Shown here: positions 19,352 to 28,282 of the stretch, one piece after another
How positions within the stretch are numbered: the stretch's first letter is position 1
Layout of the letters: each line of letters begins with the position of its first letter
Assembly (NCBI GenBank): GCA_965215345.1
Contig: CBDCDL010000002.1
Coordinates: 1,240,001 to 1,304,000 of the forward strand
Direction: 5' to 3'
DNA length: 64,000 nt
DNA from: CATQHW01 sp965215345
Lineage (GTDB): Bacteria; Spirochaetota; Spirochaetia; SZUA-6; Bin103
The notes under the pieces: generated by a model
Told to the model about the DNA's origin: nothing
Databases searched by the model: none
What the model saw: only the letters and a program-made list of their open reading frames with translations
Program-made: the position numbers and the translations under genes

Positions 19352-19746
19352 AGCTCGTCGATACCGACTTCCTCATCGATCGGCAGCGTGAGTGGGTGGC
19401 CGGCGAGACCGGGCCCGCGACGACGTACCTGCGTGAGCACGACGCTACGTCATTCGCGGTCTCCACGGTCTCGCTGCTGGAGTTTCTGGAGGCATACGAA
19501 CATCCGCGCGACACCGTAGCGCTGCTGGGAGTCTATGCGCAGTTCCCGGTGACCGACCGGGTCGCGTGTCGCGGGAGCTGGTTGCGGCGGAGACTTCGTG
19601 CCAGGGGCCAGATGATCGGCGACTTCGACGTGCTCATCGCCGCGACGGCCCTGGACGCGGGCATTCCGCTGGTAACCGGCAACGTCGCCCACTTCCGGCG
19701 GGTTCCCGGCCTTGAGATCGAGTCCTACCGTGGGGGAACGGCGTGA
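19348..19746 (+). CDS. vapC: VapC-type PIN-domain toxin ribonuclease
   Basis: This is a 132-residue PIN-domain protein, a normal VapC length, starting at GTG. Acidic metal-site residues are visible in order: Asp5 and Asp7 (VDTDFLID), Glu45 (SLLEFLE), and Asp92 and Asp94 (GDFDVLIAATAL), followed by LVTGNVAHFRRVPGLEIE. These match the Mg-dependent RNase active site of the family, which cleaves tRNA or other RNA when the antitoxin is degraded. Its GTG overlaps the vapB stop. Its own TGA overlaps the GTG of the ABC ATPase gene downstream, an unusual coupling of a toxin to a transporter. Confidence 0.88.
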   Translation: MKLVDTDFLIDRQREWVAGETGPATTYLREHDATSFAVSTVSLLEFLEAYEHPRDTVALLGVYAQFPVTDRVACRGSWLRRRLRARGQMIGDFDVLIAATALDAGIPLVTGNVAHFRRVPGLEIESYRGGTA

Positions 19747-20735
19747 TCATCGTGCGCGCCGACCGGGTCGAGAAGCGGTTCGGCGCTGTCGAGGCGCTGG
19801 CCGGCGTCAGCCTGGAGATCGAGTCCGGGATCATCTACGCCCTGCTGGGTCCGAACGGCGCCGGCAAGACGACGCTGATCCGCGTGCTGGCCACGCTGCT
19901 CAACCCCGACGGCGGCTCGGCAACCGTGGCCGGCATCGACGTCGTGCGCGATCCGACCGCGGTGCGTAACCGCATCGGCCTGGCCGGCCAGTTCGCGGCC
20001 GTCGACGAATACCTGACCGGCCGCGAGGCGGTCGAGATGGTGGGCCGGCTGTACAACCTCAGCGCGCGGGTCGCGCGCGAGCGCGCCGCGGAGGTGCTGG
20101 AGCGGATCTCGCTTGCCGCGGACGCCGACCGGCTGGTGCGCACCTACTCCGGCGGCATGAAGCGGCGCCTGGACCTGGCCGCGTCCCTGGTGGGCCGCCC
20201 CGACGTGCTGTTTCTGGACGAGCCGACCACCGGCATCGATCCGCGCAGCCGCCTGGAGGTGTGGGACCTGATCCGTGACCTGGTCGGCTCCGGGACCACG
20301 GTGCTCCTGACCACGCAGTATCTGGACGAGGCCGACCAGCTCGCCAACCGCATCGGCGTGATCCACGAGGGCCGGCTCATCAGCGAGGGAACGGGCAACG
20401 AGCTGAAGGACCGGCTCGGCGGCGCGGTCATCCAGGTGGAGGTGCCCGAAGCGGACCGGGAGGCCACGCGCGCGGCCCTGGGCGTGGACGGCGGCACCAA
20501 CGGCACCGTCACGCTGCCCGCGCCGGCAGGCTCGCGGTCGCTGGCGGATGCCATCCGCAGGCTCGACGCGGCGGGCATCGATCCGACCGACATCGGCCTG
20601 CGCCGGCCGACGCTGGACGACGTGTTCATCGCGCTCACCGGCCATGGCACCGCCTCCAACGGTACCGGCGGTGCCGATGGGAAGCCGGCCGGCCGCCGCC
20701 GCGGCTTCCCGGGCCGCCGCAGGAGGCGCGCGTGA
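19743..20735 (+). CDS. ABC exporter ATPase, DrrA family
   Basis: This 330-residue ABC ATPase has Walker A GPNGAGKTT (about residues 39-47), the signature YSGGMKRR, Walker B VLFLDEPTTGID and a switch-region TTQYLDEAD. The C-terminal section (PTLDDVFIALTGH) is the DrrA-type hallmark seen in daunorubicin-resistance-like exporters. The last 30 residues are a basic Arg/Gly-rich tail. GTG at 19,743 overlaps the vapC stop, and the 3' end overlaps the start of the permease gene by 4 nt. The protein should power the permease for export of a lipophilic compound or lipid; the substrate cannot be read from the sequence. Confidence 0.9.
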   Translation: MIIVRADRVEKRFGAVEALAGVSLEIESGIIYALLGPNGAGKTTLIRVLATLLNPDGGSATVAGIDVVRDPTAVRNRIGLAGQFAAVDEYLTGREAVEMVGRLYNLSARVARERAAEVLERISLAADADRLVRTYSGGMKRRLDLAASLVGRPDVLFLDEPTTGIDPRSRLEVWDLIRDLVGSGTTVLLTTQYLDEADQLANRIGVIHEGRLISEGTGNELKDRLGGAVIQVEVPEADREATRAALGVDGGTNGTVTLPAPAGSRSLADAIRRLDAAGIDPTDIGLRRPTLDDVFIALTGHGTASNGTGGADGKPAGRRRGFPGRRRRRA

Positions 20736-21583
20736 GTGCTACGGCGGTGAGTGTGGCGCTGCCGCGCGGACGCACCCGCGTGACGCCCGGACACGCGGTC
20801 AAGGACGCCGTGGTCATCATGCGGCGCAACCTGCTGCGTATCGTTCGCATGCCGCAGCTCCTGCTGTTCGCCACCGTGCAGCCGGTGATGTTCCTGGTCC
20901 TGTTCAACTACGTGTTCGGCGGGGCGGTCGGCCGCTCGATCCCGGCCGCGGCCGGCGGCGACTACCTCAACTGGCTGCTGCCGGGGGTGCTGCTGCAGAT
21001 GGCCGCGTTCGGCTCCACGCAGACCGCGATGGGGCTGATCGAAGACCTCAACGCCGGCGTGATCGACCGGTTCCGGTCGCTGCCGATGGCGCGCTCCGCG
21101 GTGCTGGCCGGCCGCACGGTGGCCGACCTGGTGCGCAATGTCTTCGTGATCGCTCTGGTGCTCGCACTGGGCTACGTGCTCGGCTTCCGGCCGCAGACCG
21201 CGCTGGTGTCGCTGGCCGGAGGGCTGCTGGTGGCGATGATCTTCGGCTACGTCCTGTCATGGGTGATGGCGTGCATCGGCCTGAGCGTCAAGAACTCAGA
21301 GGCGGCGCAGCCGGCGGCCATGATTCCGATGTTTCCGCTGGTGTTCGCCAGCTCCGTGTTCGTGCCGACCGAAACCCTGCCGGACTGGCTGCGCGCCTTC
21401 GCAGACCATCAGCCGGTCACCCGTACGGCCAACGCAATGCGCGGGCTGATGCTGGGCGAGGGAGCGCTGGCGCCCACGCAGACGCTTGCCGGCGAGGTCA
21501 CCGCCGCGGTGATCTGGGCGGTGGCCATCGTCGTGATCACCGCGCCGCTGGCCGTTCGCCTCTACCGCCGCGCGGTCAGTTAG
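20732..21583 (+). CDS. ABC-2 type exporter permease, DrrB family
   Basis: This 283-residue protein has about six hydrophobic segments, beginning near LLLFATVQPVMFLVLFNYVF and ending before a short RLYRRAVS tail. The loop GLIEDLNAGVIDRFRSLPM is the conserved cytoplasmic motif of ABC-2/DrrB permeases. The start is GTG at 20,732, overlapping the end of the ATPase gene by 4 nt. The two proteins should form one exporter in the inner membrane. Confidence 0.9.
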   Translation: MSATAVSVALPRGRTRVTPGHAVKDAVVIMRRNLLRIVRMPQLLLFATVQPVMFLVLFNYVFGGAVGRSIPAAAGGDYLNWLLPGVLLQMAAFGSTQTAMGLIEDLNAGVIDRFRSLPMARSAVLAGRTVADLVRNVFVIALVLALGYVLGFRPQTALVSLAGGLLVAMIFGYVLSWVMACIGLSVKNSEAAQPAAMIPMFPLVFASSVFVPTETLPDWLRAFADHQPVTRTANAMRGLMLGEGALAPTQTLAGEVTAAVIWAVAIVVITAPLAVRLYRRAVS

Positions 21584-21607
21584 TAGCGTCGCGGACGCGG
21601 AAGGGCC

Positions 21608-21632
21608 CCGGCGAGCACCCGATAGTCGCCGG
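21608..21632. terminator. Hairpin between convergent genes
   Basis: CCGGCGA (21,608-21,614) pairs with TCGCCGG (21,626-21,632) around an 11-nt loop, between the permease stop at 21,583 and the dehydrogenase stop at 21,690. There is no T tract, so termination is suggested by position only. Confidence 0.4.
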
Positions 21633-21689
21633 CGTCGCGCGGACCGCAACGCCGGCGGCCACCGGGTAGCGCCGCAGCACGTCCGATGC

Positions 21690-22880
21690 CTACGCGGCGA
21701 TCATCCCGTGCGGGTCGATCACGAACTTGGTCGCCGCGCCCTTGTCGAAGTCCTGGTAGCCGTTGGGGGCGTCGTCCAGGGAGATGACCTGCGCGTTGAC
21801 CGCCTCCGCGATCCTGACCTTGTCGTAGAGGATCGCCTGCATGAGCTGGCGGTGGTAGCGCATCACCGGGCACTGACCGGTGGTGAAATGGTGGGACTTC
21901 GCCCAGCCCAGGCCGATGCGGATCCCCAGGTTGCCGATCTTGGCGTTGTCGTCGACGCCGCCCGGGTCACCGGTCACGTACAGGCCGGGAATGCCGATGC
22001 CGCCGCCGGCGCGGGTCACCTCCATGACGGAGTTGAGCACGGTTGCCGGCTGCTCCACGGAGGAGTCCTTGCCGTGGCCGCGCGCCTCGAAGCCCACGCA
22101 GTCGACGGCCTGGTCGACCTCCGGCTCGCCGACGATCTCCGCGATCTGTTCGCCCAGGGTCGCGTCCCGGGTCAGGTCGACGGTCTCGCAGCCGAAGCTG
22201 CGCGCCTGCGCCAAGCGCTCGGCGATCATGTCGCCGACGATCACCACCGCGGCGCCCAGCAGTTGACAGGAGTGCGCGCACGCCAGGCCGACCGGGCCGC
22301 CGCCGGCCACGTAGACGATCGAACCCGGTCCCACGCCGGCTGAGAACGCGCCGTGGAAGCCGGTCGGGAAGATGTCCGACAGCAGCGTCAGGTCCTTGAT
22401 CCTGGCCATCGCGACATCGCGTTCGGGCAGCTTCAACAGGTTGAAGTCGGCATACGGGACCATCACGTACTCGGCCTGGCCGCCGATCCAGCCGCCCATG
22501 TCGACGTAGCCGTAGGCGGCGCCCGGGCGGGCCGGATTGACGTTCAGGCAGATGCCGGTCTTGGTCTCCTTGCAGTTGCGGCAGCGGCCGCAGGCGATGT
22601 TGAAGGGGACGCTGACGATGTCGCCGACGCCGATGAACTCGACGTCGCGGCCGGCCTCGATCACCTCGCCGGTGATCTCGTGGCCCAGGATCAGCCCCTC
22701 GGGCGCCGTCGTGCGGCCGCGCACCATGTGCTGGTCGCTGCCACAGATGTTGGTCGATACGATCTTGAGGATCACGCCGTGGTCGCACGTGCGATCGCCG
22801 AGCGCCAACTCGGGAAAGTCGATCGATTGGATCTCGACCACGCCGGGCTTGATGTAGGCTACGCCTCGATTGCTTGCCAT
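21690..22880 (-). CDS. fdhA: Zinc-dependent dehydrogenase, glutathione-independent formaldehyde dehydrogenase type
   Basis: This 396-residue member of the medium-chain dehydrogenase family matches the size of FdhA enzymes. Catalytic zinc ligands are visible as Cys46 (NICGSDQH) and His67 (GHE). The structural zinc site is CGRCRNCKETKTGIC (Cys97, 100, 103, 111). The NAD-binding turn is VAGGGPVGLA. The long region with VDCVGFEARGHGKDS is typical of FdhA and distinguishes it from plain alcohol dehydrogenases. Enzymes of this group oxidise formaldehyde, or short aldehydes by dismutation, with NAD. The start is ATG at 22,880 with GGAGGG upstream; an upstream in-frame extension lacks family similarity. 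It is divergent from the peptide importer operon. Confidence 0.87.
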   Translation of the reverse strand: MASNRGVAYIKPGVVEIQSIDFPELALGDRTCDHGVILKIVSTNICGSDQHMVRGRTTAPEGLILGHEITGEVIEAGRDVEFIGVGDIVSVPFNIACGRCRNCKETKTGICLNVNPARPGAAYGYVDMGGWIGGQAEYVMVPYADFNLLKLPERDVAMARIKDLTLLSDIFPTGFHGAFSAGVGPGSIVYVAGGGPVGLACAHSCQLLGAAVVIVGDMIAERLAQARSFGCETVDLTRDATLGEQIAEIVGEPEVDQAVDCVGFEARGHGKDSSVEQPATVLNSVMEVTRAGGGIGIPGLYVTGDPGGVDDNAKIGNLGIRIGLGWAKSHHFTTGQCPVMRYHRQLMQAILYDKVRIAEAVNAQVISLDDAPNGYQDFDKGAATKFVIDPHGMIAA

Positions 22881-23075
22881 CTGAATCCCTCCGGGAATTG
22901 GTCGTCGTGAACGTCCCGACTCTACGCTGAGTGATCCCGGCCGGCAACTCCCCCTGGTGTACGGAAGGGAGCGGGTCGTTGACTGGCCGACCACCCTGCC
23001 GATAGGGTGAGCCGTCCAGCGGAGGACCCCTCGTAACGGAGTCTACGCTGCCAATACCAGAACGGAGGGTCGAAA

Positions 23076-24947
23076 ATGACACTCAGGAATCAGGGAACAC
23101 TGCTGGCGCTGCTGGCGGGCTTCACGCTCGTAGCGGCCGGAGCATGGGCCCAGTACAGCGAAGCGCCGATGCTGCAGGAGATGGTCGCATCCGGCGACCT
23201 GCCGCCGGTGGGCGAGCGGCTGCCGGAAGAGCCGCTGGTGGTCGAGCCGGTCGAATCGGTCGGCCAGTACGGCGGCACGTGGCGCCGCGCCTTCAAGGGG
23301 ATCAAGGACTTCCACGCCTTCGGCCGCCTCAACTACGAGCCGATGCTGCGCTGGCCGCGCGATCCCAAGGACCCGGTGCAGCCCGGTCTGGCCAAGGAGT
23401 GGACGTGGTCCGAGGACGGCACCGAGCTGACCCTGCACCTGCGCCGCGGCCTCAAGTGGTCCGACGGGGCGCCGTTCACGGTCGACGACATCATCTTCTG
23501 GTGGGAGGCGATCGAGACCGACACCAACGTCACCGCCGCCCCGCACGCGGAGTGGGTGATCGACGGCCAGCCGATGGAGCTGACGAAGATCGACGACGTC
23601 ACCATCACGCTCGCGTTCGCCGGCCCCAACGGCCTGGCGGAGACGGTCGGGCTGGCCTTCCACGGCAACCAGTGGCCGCTGGGCTTCGAGCGCTTCGGCT
23701 TCTTCGCGCCGCGCCACTACCTGGAGCAGTACCACCCCGCGTACAACTCGAACGTGAGCGACTACCAGCAGTTCGAGGAGAAGGCGTTCGACTTCAACAT
23801 CGAGCGGCCGGCCATGACCCCCTGGCGGGTCACCGAGTGGGGTGCCGGCGCCACCGAGCTGGTCGCCGAGCGCAACCCCTACTACTGGAAGGTGGACATC
23901 GAGGGCAACCAGCTCCCGTACATCGACCGCCTGCACTTCACGCTGGTGGAGGACAACGAGGCGGCCAACCTGCTGGCCATCGCCGGCGAGATCGACATGC
24001 AGACCCGGCACATGCAGCTCAGCAAGTTCCCGGTCTACGCGCAGAACGCCGAGGCGGGCGAGTACCACACGCTGCTGTGGAGCAACGCCGCCGCATCGCA
24101 TGCGACGTTCTTTCCGAATCAGAGTTACGGCGACCCCAAGTACCGCGCGCTGATGCAGGAGCTGAAGTTCCGGCAGGCGCTGTCGCTGGCCATCGACCGC
24201 GACCTGATCAACGAGGTCGTGCACCTGGGCCTGGGCACGCCGCGCACGGAGTCGGTGGTCAACGACTCGGCGCTGTTCCAGCCCGACATCGAGTTCTACT
24301 ACGCCGAGTTCGACCTGGACCGGGCGCGCGGGTTGCTGGACGAGATCGGCCTGCCGGTCGGCGGCGACGGAGTCCGCACCTTCGCGGACGGCTCGCCGCT
24401 GGAGCTCATCGTCGAGGCGGTCGGCACCGGCAACACCGACGCGCTGGAGATCGCCGTGGAGGGCTGGAACGACATCGGCCTGAAGACGGTGCTGAAGACC
24501 ATGACGCGCGACGTGTACTGGCCGCGGGCCGGCGCGAACGAGGTCATGATCGCCACCTGGGGCACGGACCGCGGTCTGGTGCCAATGGTCGACCCGATCT
24601 ACCAGTTCCCGTTCGACGAGCGTTCGTGGATGGCTCCGGCGTTCGGCACCTGGTACAAGACGGGCGGTGAGCTGGGCGAGGAGCCTCCGGCCGAGATGAA
24701 GGAGTTGATGGACCTGTACGACGAGTACAAGGGGAACGTGGACTCGTCGGCGCAGCTCGAGATAGCCAGGAAGCTGGTCAGGCTGTCCACCGAGCGGCTG
24801 TACACGATCGGCACCGTCGGCATGGCGCCGGGCATCGTCGTCGTCAAGGACAACTTCAAGAACGTGGTGGAGGAGTTCACGGCCGACTGGCTCATCATGT
24901 CCCCGGGGACGCAGGATCCGAGCCACTACTACTTCGACCAGTCGTAA
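23076..24947 (+). CDS. Periplasmic binding protein of a peptide/nickel-type ABC importer (SBP family 5)
   Basis: This 623-residue protein has a Sec signal peptide (LLALLAGFTLVAAGAWA, cleavage likely before QYSEAP). It then shows the family-5 pattern: YEPMLRWP, LAKEWTWSEDGTELTLHLR, GLKWSDGAPFTVDDIIFWWE, and later RQALSLAIDRDLINEVV. Family-5 proteins bind peptides, oligosaccharides or other small solutes for Dpp/Opp-type importers. At over 600 residues it belongs to a longer subgroup. The ATG at 23,076 has GGAGGG 7 nt upstream. It is the first gene of a five-gene importer. The substrate is unknown. Confidence 0.9.
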   Translation: MTLRNQGTLLALLAGFTLVAAGAWAQYSEAPMLQEMVASGDLPPVGERLPEEPLVVEPVESVGQYGGTWRRAFKGIKDFHAFGRLNYEPMLRWPRDPKDPVQPGLAKEWTWSEDGTELTLHLRRGLKWSDGAPFTVDDIIFWWEAIETDTNVTAAPHAEWVIDGQPMELTKIDDVTITLAFAGPNGLAETVGLAFHGNQWPLGFERFGFFAPRHYLEQYHPAYNSNVSDYQQFEEKAFDFNIERPAMTPWRVTEWGAGATELVAERNPYYWKVDIEGNQLPYIDRLHFTLVEDNEAANLLAIAGEIDMQTRHMQLSKFPVYAQNAEAGEYHTLLWSNAAASHATFFPNQSYGDPKYRALMQELKFRQALSLAIDRDLINEVVHLGLGTPRTESVVNDSALFQPDIEFYYAEFDLDRARGLLDEIGLPVGGDGVRTFADGSPLELIVEAVGTGNTDALEIAVEGWNDIGLKTVLKTMTRDVYWPRAGANEVMIATWGTDRGLVPMVDPIYQFPFDERSWMAPAFGTWYKTGGELGEEPPAEMKELMDLYDEYKGNVDSSAQLEIARKLVRLSTERLYTIGTVGMAPGIVVVKDNFKNVVEEFTADWLIMSPGTQDPSHYYFDQS

Positions 24948-25060
24948 CGTCCGCACCGCGGGCGCGATGGCAGCCGGATGCGGGCGTGGAAGACGCAGGT
25001 CTTCCCCGCCCGCGCGGTGCCCGCTGCCTCGGTCCGCCAGTCAGGAGTAGTCCCTAGCCC

Positions 25061-26056
25061 ATGCTCGCCTACGTCGTCCAGCGGGTGCTGGCGATCATCC
25101 CGCTGCTGCTGTTCGTTTCCATCATCACCTTCGTCATCATCCAGTTGCCGCCCGGCGACTTCTTCACCTCGCTGCAGGCCGAGATCGCGGAGACCGGCGG
25201 CGGCCAGGACGCCCGCACGCTGGAGGCGCTCCGCAAGCAGTACGGGCTGGACCGGCCGCAGTACGTCCAGTACCTGAAGTGGATCACCGGCTTCCTGCGC
25301 GGCGACTTCGGCTGGTCGCTGGAGTGGAACAGCCCGGTCTGGCCGCTGGTCGCCAGCCGGCTGGGGTACACCGTCCTGCTCGGCTGCATCTCGCTCGCGT
25401 TCACGATGCTCATCGCCATACCGATCGGCATCTACACCGCCACCCACCAGTACGCGATCAGCGACAACCTGCTGTCGTTCGTGGGCTTCGTGGGGCTGTC
25501 GCTGCCCGGCTTCCTGCTCGCCCTGGCATGGATGTTCTTCGGCGCCCTGGTGCTGCGCATCGACGTCTGGGGAACGCTGTCGCCGGAGATGGAGGACGCC
25601 CCCTTCAGCATCGCGAAGGCGGCTGACTACCTCAACCACCTGTGGCCGCCGGCGGTCATCCTGGGGCTGGCCTCGACGGCGCAGTTGCAGCGCATCATGC
25701 GCGGCAGCATGCTCGACGTGTTCGGCCAGCAGTTCATCACCACCGCCCGCGCCAAGGGCCTGAAGGAGCGCAAGGTCATCAACAAGTACGGGGTGCGGGT
25801 GGCGATCAATCCGCTCATCAGCGTGCTGGCGCTGGAGATCCCGAAGATGATCTCCGAGTCGGCGCTGATCGGCATCGTCATGTCGCTGCCGACGACCGGG
25901 CCGCTGTTCCTGCGCGCGCTGCGGACCCAGGACATGTACCTGGCCGGCACCTTCCTGCTGTTCATGACCCTGCTGCTGATGGTGTCCAACCTGATCGCCG
26001 ACATCGTGCTGGCTCTGGTCGACCCGCGCATCGTCTACGAGAGCGGTTCGGAATGA
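25061..26056 (+). CDS. Peptide/nickel-type ABC importer permease, DppB family
   Basis: This 331-residue protein starts with the hallmark first membrane segment of DppB/OppB permeases (MLAYVVQRVLAIIPLLLF). It has about six transmembrane segments and the cytoplasmic coupling motif around FITTARAKGLKERKVI. An extracytoplasmic loop of about 60 residues follows the first segment (PPGDFFTSLQAEIAETGG). The final TGA overlaps the ATG of the next permease gene (ATGA), so translation is probably coupled. It should form the channel with the DppC-type protein. Confidence 0.92.
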   Translation: MLAYVVQRVLAIIPLLLFVSIITFVIIQLPPGDFFTSLQAEIAETGGGQDARTLEALRKQYGLDRPQYVQYLKWITGFLRGDFGWSLEWNSPVWPLVASRLGYTVLLGCISLAFTMLIAIPIGIYTATHQYAISDNLLSFVGFVGLSLPGFLLALAWMFFGALVLRIDVWGTLSPEMEDAPFSIAKAADYLNHLWPPAVILGLASTAQLQRIMRGSMLDVFGQQFITTARAKGLKERKVINKYGVRVAINPLISVLALEIPKMISESALIGIVMSLPTTGPLFLRALRTQDMYLAGTFLLFMTLLLMVSNLIADIVLALVDPRIVYESGSE

Positions 26057-27228
26057 GCGACCTGGCATCCAGGTCGGCGGAGCTGTTCAAGCTCTACGAG
26101 GAGTTGGAGGACCGGGGCGACGCGGACGATTCCGGCGCCATGCCCCGCGCTGCCGGCGCGCGCTACGCGGCTTCGCAGTGGCGGCTGATGTGGCGGAAGT
26201 TCATCCGCAACCGGGCGGCCATCGCCGGCGGCATCGTCATCGCGTGCTTCTACCTGGTCGCGCTGTTCGGCCAGTTCGTAGCGCCCTACGCGCTGGATAC
26301 CCGGCACCGCACGAACATCTACATGCCGCCGCAGCGCATCCACTTCTTTCACGACGGCCGCTTCGGGCCGTTCGTCTACGCGGTCGAGCGCAGCATCGAC
26401 CCGAAGACGCTGCTGAAGCTCTACGAGCCGGACCGCGAGCACGTCATCCCGCTGCGGTTCTTCGCCGCGGGCGAACCTTACAAGCTGTTCGGGCTGTTCG
26501 AGACCGACGTGCACCTCTTCGGTGTGGATGAGGGGGTCGTGTGCATCCTCGGCACCGATCGTCAGGGGCGGGACATGTTCACCCGCATCGTGCTGGGCAG
26601 CCAGATCTCCCTGACCATCGGTCTGATCGGGGTCGCGCTCAGCCTGTTCCTGGGCTCGGTGCTGGGGGTGGCCTCCGGCTACTACGGCGGCGCGATCGAC
26701 AACTTCATCCAGCGCGTGATCGAGCTGGTGCGGTCGTTTCCGTCGATCCCGCTGTGGATGGCGCTGTCGGCGGCGCTCCCCCTGACGTGGCCGCAACTGC
26801 GCATCTACTTCGCCGTCACGCTGATCCTGTCGCTGATCGGCTGGACGTGGCTGGCGCGGCAGTTGCGCGGCAAGGTCCTGTCGCTGCGTTCGGAGGACTT
26901 CGTGCTGGCCGCCAAGATGGCGGGCGCAGGCGACCGGAGGGTGATCTTCAAGCACCTGATCCCCGCCACGCTCGGCCACATCATCGTCGTCTCCACCCTG
27001 GCCATGCCGAGCATGATCCTGGGCGAAACCGCGCTGAGCTTCCTGGGCCTGGGCCTGCAGCCGCCGCTGACGAGCTGGGGTGTGCTGCTGCAGGAGGCGC
27101 AGAACATCCAGTCCATCGCCGTGTACCCGTGGGTGTTCACGCCGGCGATCTTCATCGCGGCGGCGATCCTGGCATTCAACTTCCTGGGCGACGGGATGCG
27201 CGATGCGGCCGATCCGTACACCAGTTGA
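26053..27228 (+). CDS. Peptide/nickel-type ABC importer permease, DppC family
   Basis: This 391-residue DppC/OppC-type permease has a cytoplasmic N-terminal region followed by FIRNRAAIAGGIVIACFYLVA. A long periplasmic insertion lies between the first and second membrane segments, including a DTRHRTNIYMPPQRIHFFHD stretch. The coupling motif is EDFVLAAKMAGAGDRRVIF, followed by the typical ETALSFLGLGLQPP and NFLGDGMRDAADP. The ATG at 26,053 overlaps the previous stop by 4 nt. The insertion makes it longer than most DppC proteins (about 300 residues) and may contact the binding protein. Confidence 0.92.
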   Translation: MSDLASRSAELFKLYEELEDRGDADDSGAMPRAAGARYAASQWRLMWRKFIRNRAAIAGGIVIACFYLVALFGQFVAPYALDTRHRTNIYMPPQRIHFFHDGRFGPFVYAVERSIDPKTLLKLYEPDREHVIPLRFFAAGEPYKLFGLFETDVHLFGVDEGVVCILGTDRQGRDMFTRIVLGSQISLTIGLIGVALSLFLGSVLGVASGYYGGAIDNFIQRVIELVRSFPSIPLWMALSAALPLTWPQLRIYFAVTLILSLIGWTWLARQLRGKVLSLRSEDFVLAAKMAGAGDRRVIFKHLIPATLGHIIVVSTLAMPSMILGETALSFLGLGLQPPLTSWGVLLQEAQNIQSIAVYPWVFTPAIFIAAAILAFNFLGDGMRDAADPYTS

Positions 27229-27244
27229 TCGGCCGGCGGACGCG

Positions 27245-28279
27245 GTGACCGCCGGCCCGCCGGGCGGCGAACGGCCGTTGCTGCGCATCGACGATCTGCG
27301 CACCCACTTCACGACCCTGGACGGGGTGGTGCGGGCGGTGGACGGCGTGTCGCTGGAGGTGCATCCGGGCAAGACGCTGGGCGTGGTCGGGGAATCGGGC
27401 TGCGGCAAGAGTGTCACCGCGTTCTCCGTCCTGCGGCTGCTGCCGCGCCGGACCAGCCGCATCGTCAGTGGCAGGATCCTGTTCGACCGGCGCGACGGCG
27501 GCGCGCCGGTGGACATGGCCGGGCTGGATGCCAACGGGGAGGTGATCCGCGACATCCGCGGCAACGAGATCGCCATGATCTTCCAGGAGCCGCTCACGTC
27601 GCTGTCGCCCGTGCACACCATCGGCAACCAGATCGAGGAGACGGTGCAACTCCACCAGGCGGTGAACCGCACCGTGGCCCACGAGCGCGCGGTCGAGCTG
27701 ATGGAGCAGGTGGGCATCGCCATGCCCGAGCAGCGCCTGGCCGGCTACCCGCACCAGTTCTCCGGCGGCATGCGGCAACGGGCCATGATCGCGATGGCGC
27801 TCTCCTGCAACCCGTCGCTGCTGATCGCCGACGAGCCGACCACCGCGCTCGACGTCACCATCCAGGCGCAGATCCTGGAGCTGATGAAGGCGCTGCAGCG
27901 CGGCCTGGGCATGGCCATGATGCTGATCACCCACGACCTGGGCGTGATCGCGGAGATGGCCGACCGGGTGGCCGTGATGTACATGGGCAAGGTCGTGGAG
28001 GAGAGTGACGTGCGCACCGTATTCCACCGCCCGCTGCATCCCTACACGGTGGGCCTGATGCGCTCGATCCCGCAGGTCGGCCGGGGCGCGCCGGTGCGCC
28101 TGGCGCCGATCCCGGGCAGCGTCCCGGACCCCTTCTCGGTCCCTGCCGGCTGCGCCTTCTCCCCGCGCTGTCCGGCCGCCAAGACGGCGGCGTGCCAGGC
28201 CGCGGTGGCGCTGCAGGAGGTGGAGCCCGCGCATCACGTGCGCTGCACGTTGTACGAGCGGTACGAGGAGGGCGGCTGA
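27245..28279 (+). CDS. Peptide-type ABC importer ATPase, DppD family
   Basis: This is an ABC ATPase of about 344 residues with Walker A GESGCGKS, Q-loop IFQEPLTSLSPV, signature FSGGMRQR and Walker B LLIADEPTTALD. The C-terminal oligopeptide-transporter extension has the Cys-rich CAFSPRCPAAKTAAC, which often binds an iron-sulfur cluster in this family. The start is uncertain: GTG at 27,245 is chosen because it clears the previous stop and leaves the normal short N-terminus, while ATG at 27,203 would overlap the permease gene by 26 nt. It should pair with the DppF-type ATPase that follows. Confidence 0.9.
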   Translation: MTAGPPGGERPLLRIDDLRTHFTTLDGVVRAVDGVSLEVHPGKTLGVVGESGCGKSVTAFSVLRLLPRRTSRIVSGRILFDRRDGGAPVDMAGLDANGEVIRDIRGNEIAMIFQEPLTSLSPVHTIGNQIEETVQLHQAVNRTVAHERAVELMEQVGIAMPEQRLAGYPHQFSGGMRQRAMIAMALSCNPSLLIADEPTTALDVTIQAQILELMKALQRGLGMAMMLITHDLGVIAEMADRVAVMYMGKVVEESDVRTVFHRPLHPYTVGLMRSIPQVGRGAPVRLAPIPGSVPDPFSVPAGCAFSPRCPAAKTAACQAAVALQEVEPAHHVRCTLYERYEEGG

Positions 28280-28282
28280 GCC

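Noticed and set aside
22970..23033. Possible degenerate copy of the dispersed element before the first binding-protein gene
   Set aside because: It shares GGACCCCTCG and a loosely similar left arm with copy B, but there are too many mismatches to annotate it.
23043..24956. Minus-strand frame of 637 codons opposite the first binding-protein gene
   Set aside because: It is the complement of a well-supported gene with a signal peptide and family motifs; no independent start signal.
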